From Moritella dasanensis ArB 0140 (GTDB lineage: Bacteria; Pseudomonadota; Gammaproteobacteria; Enterobacterales; Moritellaceae): a stretch of DNA of 64,000 nucleotides. The position numbers were made by a program, and so were the translations under genes. The notes below the pieces were generated by a model, which saw only the letters and a list, made by a program, of their open reading frames with translations, did no database searches and was not told the origin of the DNA. Positions 28,019 through 37,033 of this stretch are shown one piece after another. The stretch is from NCBI RefSeq assembly GCF_000276805.1, contig NZ_AKXQ01000016.1, positions 1 through 64,000 on the forward strand, given 5' to 3'. The stretch's first letter is position 1. Each line of letters begins with the position of its first letter.

Positions 28019-29098
28019 TTACAAATGCGGGTACTTACTTTGCTGTAAAAACTTATTTAAGCTTATCGACATAGCCATTGACGCCGCTTGCGCTAGTTTT
28101 TCAGCTAACTTTTTGCGCACAACATATTTGACTATGTAAATGGTTTGCGACTTGTTGGCTTTTAATAAGTAATCATCACTGGTTTGTAAAGTATCAACTA
28201 ACCCACGCTCGTGTGCATGCGTACCAAACCAATGCTCACCTGTGGCAATTTTTTCAATATCCATACCAGGTCGATGCGCACTGACAAAATCTTTAAATAG
28301 TACGTGCGTTTCTTCAAGCTCTTGCTGGAATTTTTCACGTCCTGCATCATCATTTTCACCGAACATCGTTAATGTACGTTTGAACTCACCAGCGGTTAGT
28401 TGTTCAACATCAACATTGTTCTTTTTCAACAAACGATTAAAGTTAGGGATTTGTGCAACAACACCAATCGAACCAACAATAGCAAACGGTGCGGCAATGA
28501 TATGATCTGCAATACATGCCATCATATAACCACCACTTGCAGCGACTTTATCAACCGCGATAGTTAGCTTAATATTAGCTTGTTTTAAACGTTCTAGCTG
28601 CGAGCTTGCAAGGCCGTAACCATGCACAACACCACCGCCACTTTCGAGGCGAACCAAAACTTCATCGCGCTCGTTGGCAACGAATAAAATAGCAGTAATT
28701 TCTTCACGCAGCGAGGCAACTTCTTTTGCATCAATACCAGCCGTAAAATCTAACACAAAAAGACGAGACTCAAGGTCGTCTGTTTTAGCCGCCTCTTTAT
28801 CTTTATCTTTGGCTTTATGTGCTTTTTTAAGCGCTTTCAGCTCAGCTTTGTGTTTTTTCTTTTCTGCTTTGTGCTGTTCTTTCTCTAATAACTTAGCTTC
28901 ATCTTCAGACACAAGATGTAACTGTAACTCATCTTCAACATCTTGAAACTGTTCTGATAAATTGGTGATCTCCAAACGCCCGCCGCTCTTCTTTTGCTTA
29001 GACGAAAGATTGATAATACTGACCACTACAAATAATAATGCTAGAACGAATGTTAGCGTTTTCGCTAAGAAAATCCCGTATTCACTTAAAAAGTCCAA
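28019..29098 (-). CDS. sohB: Inner-membrane peptidase SohB (S49 family)
   Basis: The 359-residue protein has one N-terminal membrane helix (about 8-30), a very charged Lys/Glu-rich helical linker (66-105), and an S49 peptidase domain. The serine is Ser188 in AASGGYMMA and the general-base lysine is Lys240 in GEFKRTLTMFGEND, giving the Ser-Lys dyad. SohB is a membrane-bound, periplasm-facing signal-peptide-peptidase relative; in E. coli it suppresses htrA defects when overproduced. The gene is divergent from yciK with 115 bases between the starts, matching the topA-sohB-yciK order of E. coli. Confidence 0.95.
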   Translation of the reverse strand: MDFLSEYGIFLAKTLTFVLALLFVVVSIINLSSKQKKSGGRLEITNLSEQFQDVEDELQLHLVSEDEAKLLEKEQHKAEKKKHKAELKALKKAHKAKDKDKEAAKTDDLESRLFVLDFTAGIDAKEVASLREEITAILFVANERDEVLVRLESGGGVVHGYGLASSQLERLKQANIKLTIAVDKVAASGGYMMACIADHIIAAPFAIVGSIGVVAQIPNFNRLLKKNNVDVEQLTAGEFKRTLTMFGENDDAGREKFQQELEETHVLFKDFVSAHRPGMDIEKIATGEHWFGTHAHERGLVDTLQTSDDYLLKANKSQTIYIVKYVVRKKLAEKLAQAASMAMSISLNKFLQQSKYPHL

Positions 29099-29213
29099 AT
29101 TTTAATCCTCGGTCGGTTATATCTATTTTTGCTCTTTATAGCATTTACAGCATCGCATCTACAAGCTTTGCAGGTTACAATATTGTCAGATATGTCGATA
29201 TGGAACCCAAAAA

Positions 29214-29957
29214 ATGGATTATCAAGCAGAAAAAAATCTATTAGAAAACAAAACTATTTTAGTAACAGGTGCCGGTGACGGTATCGGACGTCAAGCCGCA
29301 TTAACCTATGCAGCACACGGTGCGACAGTAATATTACTGGGTAAAACAGTGGCAAAACTTGAAGCTGTTTATGATGAAATCGAAGCACTTGGCGCGCCAA
29401 CACCTGCGATTATTCCGCTTGATATGAAAGGCGCGACTGTTGAAAACTATAAAGACATGGCTGACACCATTGACACACAATTCGGTAAACTAGACGGTTT
29501 ATTGAACAATGCGGGTCAATTAGGCGTATTAGGTCCATTTCATCAAATCGATGAAAAGAGCTATGACGAAGTAATGCAGGTCAATGTTAAAGCACAGTTA
29601 TTCATGACTAGCGCGCTATTACCCGTGCTTAAAAAAGCAGACAAAGCGTCGATCATTTTCACGTCATCAAGTGTTGGCGTAAAAGGTCGTGCTTATTGGG
29701 CTGAATATGCGATTTCAAAATTCGCCACTGAAGGCATGATGCAAACCCTTGCTGATGAATTTGAAAATACCAATGTCCGTGCTAACTGTATCAACCCGGG
29801 TGCAACACGTACTGGCATGCGTTCTAAAGCTTTCCCTGGTGAAGATGAGAAAGTGCTACTCACCCCTGAACAGATTATGCCGCTTTACCTTTATTTAATG
29901 GGTAACGACAGCGTCGCTGAAACAGGTAAAACATTTAAAGCACAGCCAAACAGATAA
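29214..29957 (+). CDS. yciK: YciK-family short-chain dehydrogenase
   Basis: The 247-residue oxidoreductase has the cofactor loop TGAGDGIG (18-25), the NNAG motif (98-101), and the catalytic Ser (TSSSVG, 150-155), Tyr165 and Lys169 (YAISK). Length is the same as E. coli YciK (252). The natural substrate is not known. In E. coli it is next to btuR and sohB; here btuR is missing and pxpA follows after a terminator. The ATG at 29214 lacks a strong ribosome site (ACCCAAAAA upstream), but family proteins begin MDYQ-like, which supports it. Confidence 0.9.
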   Translation: MDYQAEKNLLENKTILVTGAGDGIGRQAALTYAAHGATVILLGKTVAKLEAVYDEIEALGAPTPAIIPLDMKGATVENYKDMADTIDTQFGKLDGLLNNAGQLGVLGPFHQIDEKSYDEVMQVNVKAQLFMTSALLPVLKKADKASIIFTSSSVGVKGRAYWAEYAISKFATEGMMQTLADEFENTNVRANCINPGATRTGMRSKAFPGEDEKVLLTPEQIMPLYLYLMGNDSVAETGKTFKAQPNR

Positions 29958-29977
29958 TCAATAATCTGATAGTTAAA

Positions 29978-30017
29978 GTCCCTGAATAATACTTCTATTG
30001 TTTGGGGATTTTTATTT
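29978..30017 (+). terminator. Terminator of yciK
   Basis: TCCC and AATAAT pair with ATTGTT and GGGGA across a small internal mismatch, followed by TTTTTATTT. Confidence 0.7.
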
Positions 30018-30209
30018 CATACAGTTAGTCATAACTTCACTTTTATCCTTTTAGTTTGGTTATATCTTCACTAAAATATCGTGCACCTCTAAATTACTTG
30101 CTATCCCTAATAATTACTGCAATAACTAATTAATAACGGCGCCTATCCATATAAAAATATATAAAAAGATAGAAAGATAGAAAGACTTTGTTAATAAGGA
30201 TATTAACCA

Positions 30210-30950
30210 GTGAAATTGAATTGTGATATGGGCGAAAGCTTTGGTCTTTGGCAACTTGGTATGGATACAGCTGTCATGCCGCACATTGATATGGCTAACA
30301 TCGCTTGTGGTTTCCATGCCTCAGATCCACTTATTATGCAGCAAACCGTCACACTGGCTAAACAGTATAATGTCGCTGTAGGCGCACACCCAGGTTATCC
30401 CGACCTCGTTGGTTTTGGTCGTCGTCACATGCGCTGCACCCCTGATGAGATCCAAGCATTGGTACTGTATCAAGTGGGTGCCCTTGCCGCTTTCTGCCAA
30501 CAACAACATATTCCGCTAAGTTATGTCAAACCTCACGGCGCACTTTATAACGACATGATGCAAGACGAGCCAGTATTGACGGCCATCCTTAAAGGCGTTG
30601 CCGCGTTTAGTACTAACCTACCCCTAGTGCTGATGGCGCAAACGGATAACAGCCGTAGCGAAGCCCTTGCTTCTCAATTTGATGTGCCATTACTGTTCGA
30701 AGCTTTTGCAGACCGATGCTATACCGATGCAGGCTTATTACAAGATAGGCTACAAGCGGGTGCCGTCTTTACTCAGCAGAGTCAGATTGTTAATCAAGCA
30801 ATACAGCTTGCCAAGCACGGCTGTGTGACCAGCAATACAGGAAAGCGAATCAAGTTACAGGCTGACACGCTCTGTGTGCATGGTGATAATGCGCAATCTA
30901 TTGACGCTATCGCACAAATAAAATCAGCAATGTCGTTAAGCAAGGGGTGA
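30210..30950 (+). CDS. pxpA: 5-oxoprolinase subunit A
   Basis: The 246-residue LamB/YcsF-family protein starts MKLNCDMGESFGLW and has DMANIACGFHASDP and GAHPGYPDLVGFGRR, all typical of PxpA. With PxpB and PxpC it opens 5-oxoproline (pyroglutamate) to glutamate using ATP. 5-Oxoproline arises spontaneously from glutamine and glutamate, so this is a recovery pathway. Length matches E. coli PxpA (244). It is first in the pxpABC operon, three bases before pxpB. Note that the downstream transporter genes fit the same substrate group. Confidence 0.95.
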   Translation: MKLNCDMGESFGLWQLGMDTAVMPHIDMANIACGFHASDPLIMQQTVTLAKQYNVAVGAHPGYPDLVGFGRRHMRCTPDEIQALVLYQVGALAAFCQQQHIPLSYVKPHGALYNDMMQDEPVLTAILKGVAAFSTNLPLVLMAQTDNSRSEALASQFDVPLLFEAFADRCYTDAGLLQDRLQAGAVFTQQSQIVNQAIQLAKHGCVTSNTGKRIKLQADTLCVHGDNAQSIDAIAQIKSAMSLSKG

Positions 30951-30953
30951 ACG

Positions 30954-31667
30954 ATGCAATACCATCTCGAGATGATTGGTTATGATGCTATTTTAATCCG
31001 TTTTACGAATGCAGGTAACGCCCAACTATTACCAGTGATTTACAGCTTAAATCAACAGCTAACTAATGCCGTTGATTTAGATGCTGTGATTATTGATATT
31101 ATTCCCTCATATCAAACGTTACTCGTTAGCTTCAACATACTAAAAATTGAACCCCATCAGTTAGTCACTAAAATTGACGCTTACGTTAAACAAGTATTAA
31201 ATACCCACATACAAACTTCAGATCGTACGTTACCCGTGAAGATTAATTTGATCACACTGCCCGTTTGTTACCACAAAAGCCTCGCGCCTGATCTCGAGTC
31301 ATTGTCGCGACATGCCGCATTATCCATTGATGACATCATCCACATTCATTCTTCTACTATATATAGTTGTTATGCCATTGGCTTTATGCCGAACTTTGGC
31401 TACTTAGGTGATGTGGATAAACGAATACAAATACCCAGACACGCAAAACCACAAGTACAGGTTGCAGCTGGCAGTGTTGGTATTGCAGATAATCAAACAG
31501 CCGTTTATCCAAAAGCGAGTCCTGGCGGCTGGCAAATTATAGGTCAAAGCCCCATTGCAGTTGGTAGAGCTGTGGCACTCGACAGCCTTGCGGTTGGCTG
31601 TAAAGTTAAATTTAAGCCAATATCCTTGGATGACTTTCACCAGTACCAGCAAAAGGTTAATCTATAA
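30954..31667 (+). CDS. pxpB: 5-oxoprolinase subunit B (KipI family)
   Basis: The 237-residue protein has the family stretch GFMPNFGYLGDVDKR, then PRHAKPQVQVAAGSVGIA and PKASPGGWQIIGQSP, matching the C-terminal half of KipI/PxpB. Together with PxpC it forms the ATP-dependent part that works with PxpA on 5-oxoproline. It is a little longer than E. coli PxpB (218), mainly by variation in the first 120 residues, which are more divergent. The stop TAA overlaps the ATG of pxpC by one base. Confidence 0.92.
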   Translation: MQYHLEMIGYDAILIRFTNAGNAQLLPVIYSLNQQLTNAVDLDAVIIDIIPSYQTLLVSFNILKIEPHQLVTKIDAYVKQVLNTHIQTSDRTLPVKINLITLPVCYHKSLAPDLESLSRHAALSIDDIIHIHSSTIYSCYAIGFMPNFGYLGDVDKRIQIPRHAKPQVQVAAGSVGIADNQTAVYPKASPGGWQIIGQSPIAVGRAVALDSLAVGCKVKFKPISLDDFHQYQQKVNL

Positions 31668-32617
31668 TGGAAAGCGTTTCTGCATTTGAAGTTATCAAAC
31701 CGGGTGTTCACAGCTTAATACAAGATCTTGGTCGGTTTGGCTATCAGCATTTAGGCATTACGCCAGGCGGGCCAGCAGATCTTCATGCGTATCTTTGGGC
31801 GAATAAGATACTCAGCAATAGCAGTAATATGGCAAGTATTGAGATCCATTATGGCTTAATGACTTTGAAAGTTTTAGTTGATACTAAAATCGCGATTTGT
31901 GGTGCTGAATTTGGCGTGACGATTAATAATAAGCCGGTATTTAATTGGCAAACCCATCATGTTAAAGCGGGCGATCTCATCCAGTACGGAGGTGCAAAAG
32001 CAGGGAAATGTGGTTACCTCGCCATATTAGGTGGTCTGCAAACCGAAAAGTGCCACCAAAGTCGTAGTACAGTGATCAGAGATGAACTGAGTCAAGTAAC
32101 CAGCACACCAGTATATCAAGGTCAGTATTTACCAATATCAATAAGGCAGCGCACAGAAACTATAACCGCAGAATTACCAACAGAAGTATCTGTTCCTCGT
32201 CATTATATTCCAAATTACTCAGCCCCCCTTATCCTGGGCTTATTACCTTGCTATCAATGGTTACTGTTCACGTCAAAACAGCAGCATCAACTGCTATCCA
32301 ATAAATATCAGATCAGTACACAAGCAAATCGAATGGGCTATCAATTAATAGGAGACATGATTACCGACTTACCGACAGCATTAACATCAGAAGGCATTGC
32401 ATTAGGCAGTGTGCAGCTTCCCGCAAATGGACTGCCAATTATCTTACTTCAAGACAGACAAACCATAGGTGGTTATCCGAAAGCTGGGGTTATTTCCGCG
32501 TTAGATTGCGGTAAATTATCACAACGCCAACAAGGGTCAGAAATTACGTTTAGACTCGTCAACCCGCTTGTTTCACGTTATAAAATGCAAGCGTTCAAGC
32601 ATTTTTTCGATTTTTAA
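31667..32617 (+). CDS. pxpC: 5-oxoprolinase subunit C (KipA family)
   Basis: The 316-residue protein begins with FEVIKPGVHSLIQDLGRFGYQHLGITPGG, the diagnostic start of the biotin-dependent-carboxyltransferase-like KipA/PxpC family, and ends with DRQTIGGYPKAGVI. It completes the 5-oxoprolinase. The start overlaps pxpB (TAATG), so the subunits are coupled. A short His-rich, Gln-rich stretch near 205-212 is a local oddity. No terminator is visible after it. Confidence 0.93.
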   Translation: MESVSAFEVIKPGVHSLIQDLGRFGYQHLGITPGGPADLHAYLWANKILSNSSNMASIEIHYGLMTLKVLVDTKIAICGAEFGVTINNKPVFNWQTHHVKAGDLIQYGGAKAGKCGYLAILGGLQTEKCHQSRSTVIRDELSQVTSTPVYQGQYLPISIRQRTETITAELPTEVSVPRHYIPNYSAPLILGLLPCYQWLLFTSKQQHQLLSNKYQISTQANRMGYQLIGDMITDLPTALTSEGIALGSVQLPANGLPIILLQDRQTIGGYPKAGVISALDCGKLSQRQQGSEITFRLVNPLVSRYKMQAFKHFFDF

Positions 32618-33069
32618 CCCTGCCGATTTCTATTGGTTAAGCGTAATGTTTTAATAAACGAATACAAAACAGTCAATCAGTTCAGTGACGAAGTTCACGT
32701 ATTTAACTTTAAATCGAAATAATTACGATATGTTATGAAGATTTAACAAAATATAATATCTCTCAAAAAATACACATTTCAAATTTACAAATGCCTCGTT
32801 TTATAAAAATAAATCCATCTAAGAGCCCAGTCTGTACTAGAATTTAGCTTAAATATCCTTAAAACTATAGATTGTTTTACTTTTGTTAACCGAGTGTCAC
32901 AAAGTATGGTCTAAACAGATAATAACGGGTTATTTTGCTGTATCATAAGTATTGCATTATTTATTTTTGCTGATTTAATACACCAACTTGAATTTACGGA
33001 TTCGATTTCATGGCCACAGAATGCCTTGAAGTAAACAAGCGACTAATGACTTATAAAAAGGAACACAAC
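32618..33069 (+). other. Gap before the TAXI gene
   Basis: About 450 AT-rich bases between pxpC and the binding-protein gene. No clear terminator, CRP site or -35/-10 pair is visible. An in-frame ATG at 33010 would add 20 residues to the TAXI protein but has no ribosome site. Confidence 0.4.
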
Positions 33070-34053
33070 ATGTCTATTACAAAAACAATTGCAAAATCAC
33101 TTGCTATAGCAGGTTTAACAGTAGCTGCAGCAGTACCAAGTATTGCAACAGCAAAAACAAGTGACTTTATTACAATCGGTACTGGTGGTGTTACAGGGGT
33201 TTATTATCCTGCCGGTGGTGCAATTTGTAAATTTGTAAACCGCAACCGTAAAGAGCACAACATTCGTTGTTCAGTAGAAAGTACTGGTGGTTCAGCTTAT
33301 AACATCAACACAATGCGTGCTGGTGAACTTGATTTCGGTGTAGCACAATCTGATCAACAGTTTTATGCTTACAAAGGCTTAAACCAATACGCTAAACAAG
33401 GTGCTTACACTGACTTACGTGCTGTATTCTCACTACACGCAGAAGCACTGACTATTGTTGCTCGTAAAGATTCTGGCATCAAAGACTTTAAAGACCTTAA
33501 AGGCAAACGTGTAAACGTAGGTAACCCTGGTTCAGGCCAACGCAGCACAATGGATGTTGTAATGAAAGCTTACAACTGGGATAGCAGCGCGTTCTCACTT
33601 ACATCAGAACTTAAAGCGAACGAACAATCTCAAGCACTTTGTGATAACAAAATCGACGCATTTGTATTCTTCGCTGGTTTCCCAAATGGTTCAATCAAAG
33701 AAGCAACAACAACGTGTGACGCTGTACTTGTAACGGTTAACGATTCTACAGTTGAAAAACTCATTGCAGAAAACCCTTACTACAGTCAAGTAACTATTCC
33801 TGGTGGCACTTACACTGGTACGCCAAAAGACACTGTAACATTTGGTGCACGTGCAACAATCGTTACACCAAAATCAATGCCGAACAAAACGGTGTATGAA
33901 TTAACGAAAGCTGTATTCGAGAACTTCAATACATTTAAACGTTTACACCCATCATTTGCATCGCTAACAAAAGAAGACATGGCAACAGCAGCACTTAGTG
34001 CACCTGTTCACCCTGGCGCAGCGCAATACTACAAAGAAGTTGGCCTAAAATAA
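33070..34053 (+). CDS. TAXI-family TRAP transporter solute-binding protein
   Basis: I choose the ATG at 33070, which has AAGGA seven bases upstream and gives a normal signal peptide (MSITKTIAKSL...ATAKT). The 327-residue product then has FITIGTGGVTGVYYPAGGAICK, typical of TAXI proteins, and GGSAYNINTMRAGELDFGVAQSD. It is periplasmic and passes its ligand to the fused permease that follows. Characterised TAXI proteins, such as the one from Thermus thermophilus, bind glutamate-like ligands. The 5-oxoprolinase operon directly upstream suggests glutamate, glutamine or 5-oxoproline here. That is inference. Confidence 0.92.
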   Translation: MSITKTIAKSLAIAGLTVAAAVPSIATAKTSDFITIGTGGVTGVYYPAGGAICKFVNRNRKEHNIRCSVESTGGSAYNINTMRAGELDFGVAQSDQQFYAYKGLNQYAKQGAYTDLRAVFSLHAEALTIVARKDSGIKDFKDLKGKRVNVGNPGSGQRSTMDVVMKAYNWDSSAFSLTSELKANEQSQALCDNKIDAFVFFAGFPNGSIKEATTTCDAVLVTVNDSTVEKLIAENPYYSQVTIPGGTYTGTPKDTVTFGARATIVTPKSMPNKTVYELTKAVFENFNTFKRLHPSFASLTKEDMATAALSAPVHPGAAQYYKEVGLK

Positions 34054-34069
34054 GCTCACTTTTAGTTAA

Positions 34070-34102
34070 AAATAATAAGGGGACATTGTCCCCTTATTAT
34101 TT
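34070..34102 (+). terminator. Strong hairpin between binding protein and permease
   Basis: AAATAATAAGGGGAC pairs with GTCCCCTTATTATTT around a three-base loop, a 15-bp perfect stem. The T's fall within the right arm and TTTGC follows. It can lower permease transcription relative to the binding protein. Confidence 0.85.
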
Positions 34103-34291
34103 GCATCTAAGTTTTATATCAGATTATTTTACCCAGCTTTATTATCATAATTTAATTTTTACTACTCTTACTCACGTTACTGGCTATTCTTATACTACGG
34201 ATTAGTTGAGATCATTAGCAGTACCGCCTTTCTTAAATTAAGAGTTCTGTAATTATTAATTGTTCTACTAACGAATAACCGAGCCACTTCG

Positions 34292-34307
34292 TGTGATAAA
34301 AATCACA
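34292..34307. promoter_or_regulatory. Perfect CRP-type palindrome at the TRAP permease start region
   Basis: TGTGA-TAAAAA-TCACA is a perfect TGTGA-N6-TCACA site, ending 16 bases before the ATG and just upstream of the ribosome site GGAGG. The closest promoter-like pair is TTACTC at 34168 and TATACT at 34191 (17 apart), which would put the site well downstream of transcription start. Such placement fits a repressor or roadblock rather than a standard activator. Confidence 0.7.
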
Positions 34308-34323
34308 GAATGATGGAGGACAG

Positions 34324-36906
34324 ATGTCTAAAACAGAAAATCAAACCACTAGCATGGATGCTGAACTGCAGGAAATGCTTGCACAATCAGATACTGGTGC
34401 GCGCGATCCTAAAGGTATTGCTAAAAATATATTGTTAATCGTGCCATTCATTTGGGCGCTATTTCAATTATGGTATGCCTCTCCTCTGCCGTTCATTTTA
34501 AACTTTGGTATTATCAACGATACTGAAGCCCGCTCTATTCACTTAGCATTTGCTATATTTTTAGCGTTTACAGCTTACCCTGCAATGAAGTCGTCACCGC
34601 GTGACCATGTGCCGTTGGTCGATTGGGTGTTTGCATTCGTAGGCGCGTTCTGTGCTGGTTATCTTTTCCTATTTTATAATGAATTGGCTGGTCGTGCTGG
34701 CGCACCAACTATCTTTGATACTGCAGTTGCAACAACCGGTATGTTATTACTGCTTGAAGCAACCCGCCGTTCATTAGGTCCACCACTGATGATAGTGGCA
34801 GCGGTATTTTTAACTTATACCTTTGCCGGTCCATACATGCCCGACATCATTGCCCATAAAGGTGCAAGTTTAAACAAAACGATGTCTCACCAATGGTTAA
34901 CAACCGAAGGTGTATTTGGTGTGGCAGTTGGTGTATCAACGTCATTTGTATTCTTGTTTGTACTATTCGGTTCACTGCTTGATAAAGCGGGCGCGGGTAA
35001 CTACTTCATTAAAGTTGCATTCTCTCTACTTGGTCACATGCGTGGCGGCCCAGCAAAAGCGGCTGTTGTAGCATCAGGTTTAAGTGGTCTAGTATCAGGC
35101 TCGTCGATTGCAAACGTAGTAACGACAGGTACCTTTACCATTCCGTTGATGAAACGTGTTGGCTTTCCTGCAACCAAAGCGGGTGCAGTCGAAGTGGCGG
35201 CATCTACCAATGGTCAGTTAACGCCACCGATTATGGGTGCAGCTGCGTTCTTAATGGTTGAATACGTAGGCATTCCTTATATCGAAGTTATTAAAGCCGC
35301 TATTTTACCCGCGCTTATTTCTTATATCGCGTTAATTTACATCGTGCATTTAGAAGCATGTAAAGCTGGTATGGAAGGTTTACCACGTCGTCACAAGCCA
35401 ACATTAGCGCAGAGTTTATTCTCGTTTATGTCTGTCGTAGTGCTCATCATCGTGCTCAGCTTTGCCGTATATTACGGTATCGGTTGGACGAAAGAGGTAT
35501 TTGGTGCTGGCGCAACTTGGATTGTCGGTATTGCGACGGTCGCGATTTACGTCGCGCTCGTTAAATACTCAACAAACTTCCCTGAACTGGCGATTGATGA
35601 TCCAGACAGTGAATTGCTTGAGTTACCAGAACCGGGACCAACAGCAAAAGCAGGTTTATACTTCCTACTACCAATTGTTGTATTAGTCTGGTGTTTAACG
35701 GTTGAACGTTTCTCTCCTGGTCTATCAGCATTCTGGGCAACCGTGTTCATGATTTTCATCGTGGTAACACAACGTCCATTACAAGCTTACTTCAAACAAA
35801 GTAAACCAATACCAAGTGCTGTTAAAGATGGTTTTGTTGAATTATTTGATGGCATGGTAACGGGTTCTCGTAACATGATCGGTATCGGTGTGGCGACAGC
35901 TGCAGCAGGTATTGTTGTTGGTACGGTAACGCTAACCGGTATTGGCTTAGTGATGACGGAGTTTGTTGAGTACATCTCAGGCGGTAACATTATGCTGATG
36001 CTGGGCTTTACAGCACTTATCAGCTTGATCTTAGGCATGGGCTTACCGACGACAGCAAACTACATCGTTGTTTCCACATTGATGGCACCTGTTATTGTTG
36101 AATTAGGTGCTCAAAATGGCTTAATCGTACCGTTAATCGCAGTGCATTTGTTTGTATTTTACTTTGGTATTCTGGCAGATGATACACCGCCAGTAGGTCT
36201 CGCAGCTTTCGCAGCCGCCGCCATTGCCAAAGCAGATCCGATTAAGACGGGTATTCAAGGTTTCATGTACGACATCCGTACCGCAATCTTACCTTTCATG
36301 TTCATCTTTAATACCCAGTTATTATTGATTGGTGTGGACTCGATAGGTCACTTGCTCCTAACCATCTTCTCGGCGACCACCGCGATGCTGGTATTCTCGG
36401 CAGCGACCCAAGGTTACTGGTTAACAAAATCAAAATGGTATGAAACCATCGGATTATTATTAATCACCTTTACATTATTCCGCCCAGGCTTTTGGTGGGA
36501 CATGGTATACCCACCAGTTGAAGAAGTAAGCCCGCAACATATCGAACAAGTACTTGCAGATTTACCTATTGGCACAGATATACGCTTACGTGTTGAAGGT
36601 GAAACGCTTGATGGTGCATTCCAAACTAAGATTGTACAGCTACCTTTTGCTGAAGATGCGATCACAGGTGCAGAACGACTATTGAGTACTGGCTTAGAAT
36701 TACGCTTTGGTGACGACAAAACTATTGTAGATATGGTCGGTTTTGGTTCTCCAGCTGAAAAATCGGGTATTGATTTTGACTGGAATATCCTTATGGTCGA
36801 ACGTCCATTAGACCGTCCAGCTAAAGAGTTCCTGTTCATTCCAGCATTATTGTTACTCGCAGGTATTGCTTTTGGTCAGCGTCGTCGTATTGCGGCTAAT
36901 AAGTAA
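34324..36906 (+). CDS. TRAP transporter fused permease (4TM plus 12TM)
   Basis: This 860-residue inner-membrane protein fuses the small (QSIA/DctQ-like) and large (DctM-like) TRAP permease parts, as is normal for TAXI systems. GSSIANVVTTGTFTIPLMKR and GMGLPTTANYIV are the conserved large-subunit loops, in each half of the elevator domain. A C-terminal region from about 640 on has the DUF3394 type: further helices and a soluble PDZ-like segment (VGFGSPAEKSGIDFDW) before a last helix. Transport is driven by a sodium or proton gradient. GGAGGACAG just before the start supports the ATG at 34324. The CRP-like site and the upstream hairpin suggest separate control from the binding protein. Confidence 0.94.
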   Translation: MSKTENQTTSMDAELQEMLAQSDTGARDPKGIAKNILLIVPFIWALFQLWYASPLPFILNFGIINDTEARSIHLAFAIFLAFTAYPAMKSSPRDHVPLVDWVFAFVGAFCAGYLFLFYNELAGRAGAPTIFDTAVATTGMLLLLEATRRSLGPPLMIVAAVFLTYTFAGPYMPDIIAHKGASLNKTMSHQWLTTEGVFGVAVGVSTSFVFLFVLFGSLLDKAGAGNYFIKVAFSLLGHMRGGPAKAAVVASGLSGLVSGSSIANVVTTGTFTIPLMKRVGFPATKAGAVEVAASTNGQLTPPIMGAAAFLMVEYVGIPYIEVIKAAILPALISYIALIYIVHLEACKAGMEGLPRRHKPTLAQSLFSFMSVVVLIIVLSFAVYYGIGWTKEVFGAGATWIVGIATVAIYVALVKYSTNFPELAIDDPDSELLELPEPGPTAKAGLYFLLPIVVLVWCLTVERFSPGLSAFWATVFMIFIVVTQRPLQAYFKQSKPIPSAVKDGFVELFDGMVTGSRNMIGIGVATAAAGIVVGTVTLTGIGLVMTEFVEYISGGNIMLMLGFTALISLILGMGLPTTANYIVVSTLMAPVIVELGAQNGLIVPLIAVHLFVFYFGILADDTPPVGLAAFAAAAIAKADPIKTGIQGFMYDIRTAILPFMFIFNTQLLLIGVDSIGHLLLTIFSATTAMLVFSAATQGYWLTKSKWYETIGLLLITFTLFRPGFWWDMVYPPVEEVSPQHIEQVLADLPIGTDIRLRVEGETLDGAFQTKIVQLPFAEDAITGAERLLSTGLELRFGDDKTIVDMVGFGSPAEKSGIDFDWNILMVERPLDRPAKEFLFIPALLLLAGIAFGQRRRIAANK

Positions 36907-36917
36907 TCATCATGAAC

Positions 36918-36953
36918 ATGAAATGCAGTGCGTTGTCTGACACTGCATTTCAT
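36918..36953 (+). terminator. Hairpin after the TRAP permease
   Basis: ATGAAATGCAGTG pairs perfectly with CACTGCATTTCAT around ten bases. Only TTATGAT follows, so it may protect the mRNA or terminate weakly before the Usp gene. Confidence 0.55.
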
Positions 36954-37033
36954 TTATGATGCACAGCCGATTAGTAGTACTAACTAAGCAATTTGTATTA
37001 ACGAAACAATTCATTTTAAATAAGTAATCTATT

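Noticed and set aside
36414-36839. 141-codon minus-strand frame
   Set aside because: Antisense to the TRAP permease end, no ribosome site and no recognisable domain.
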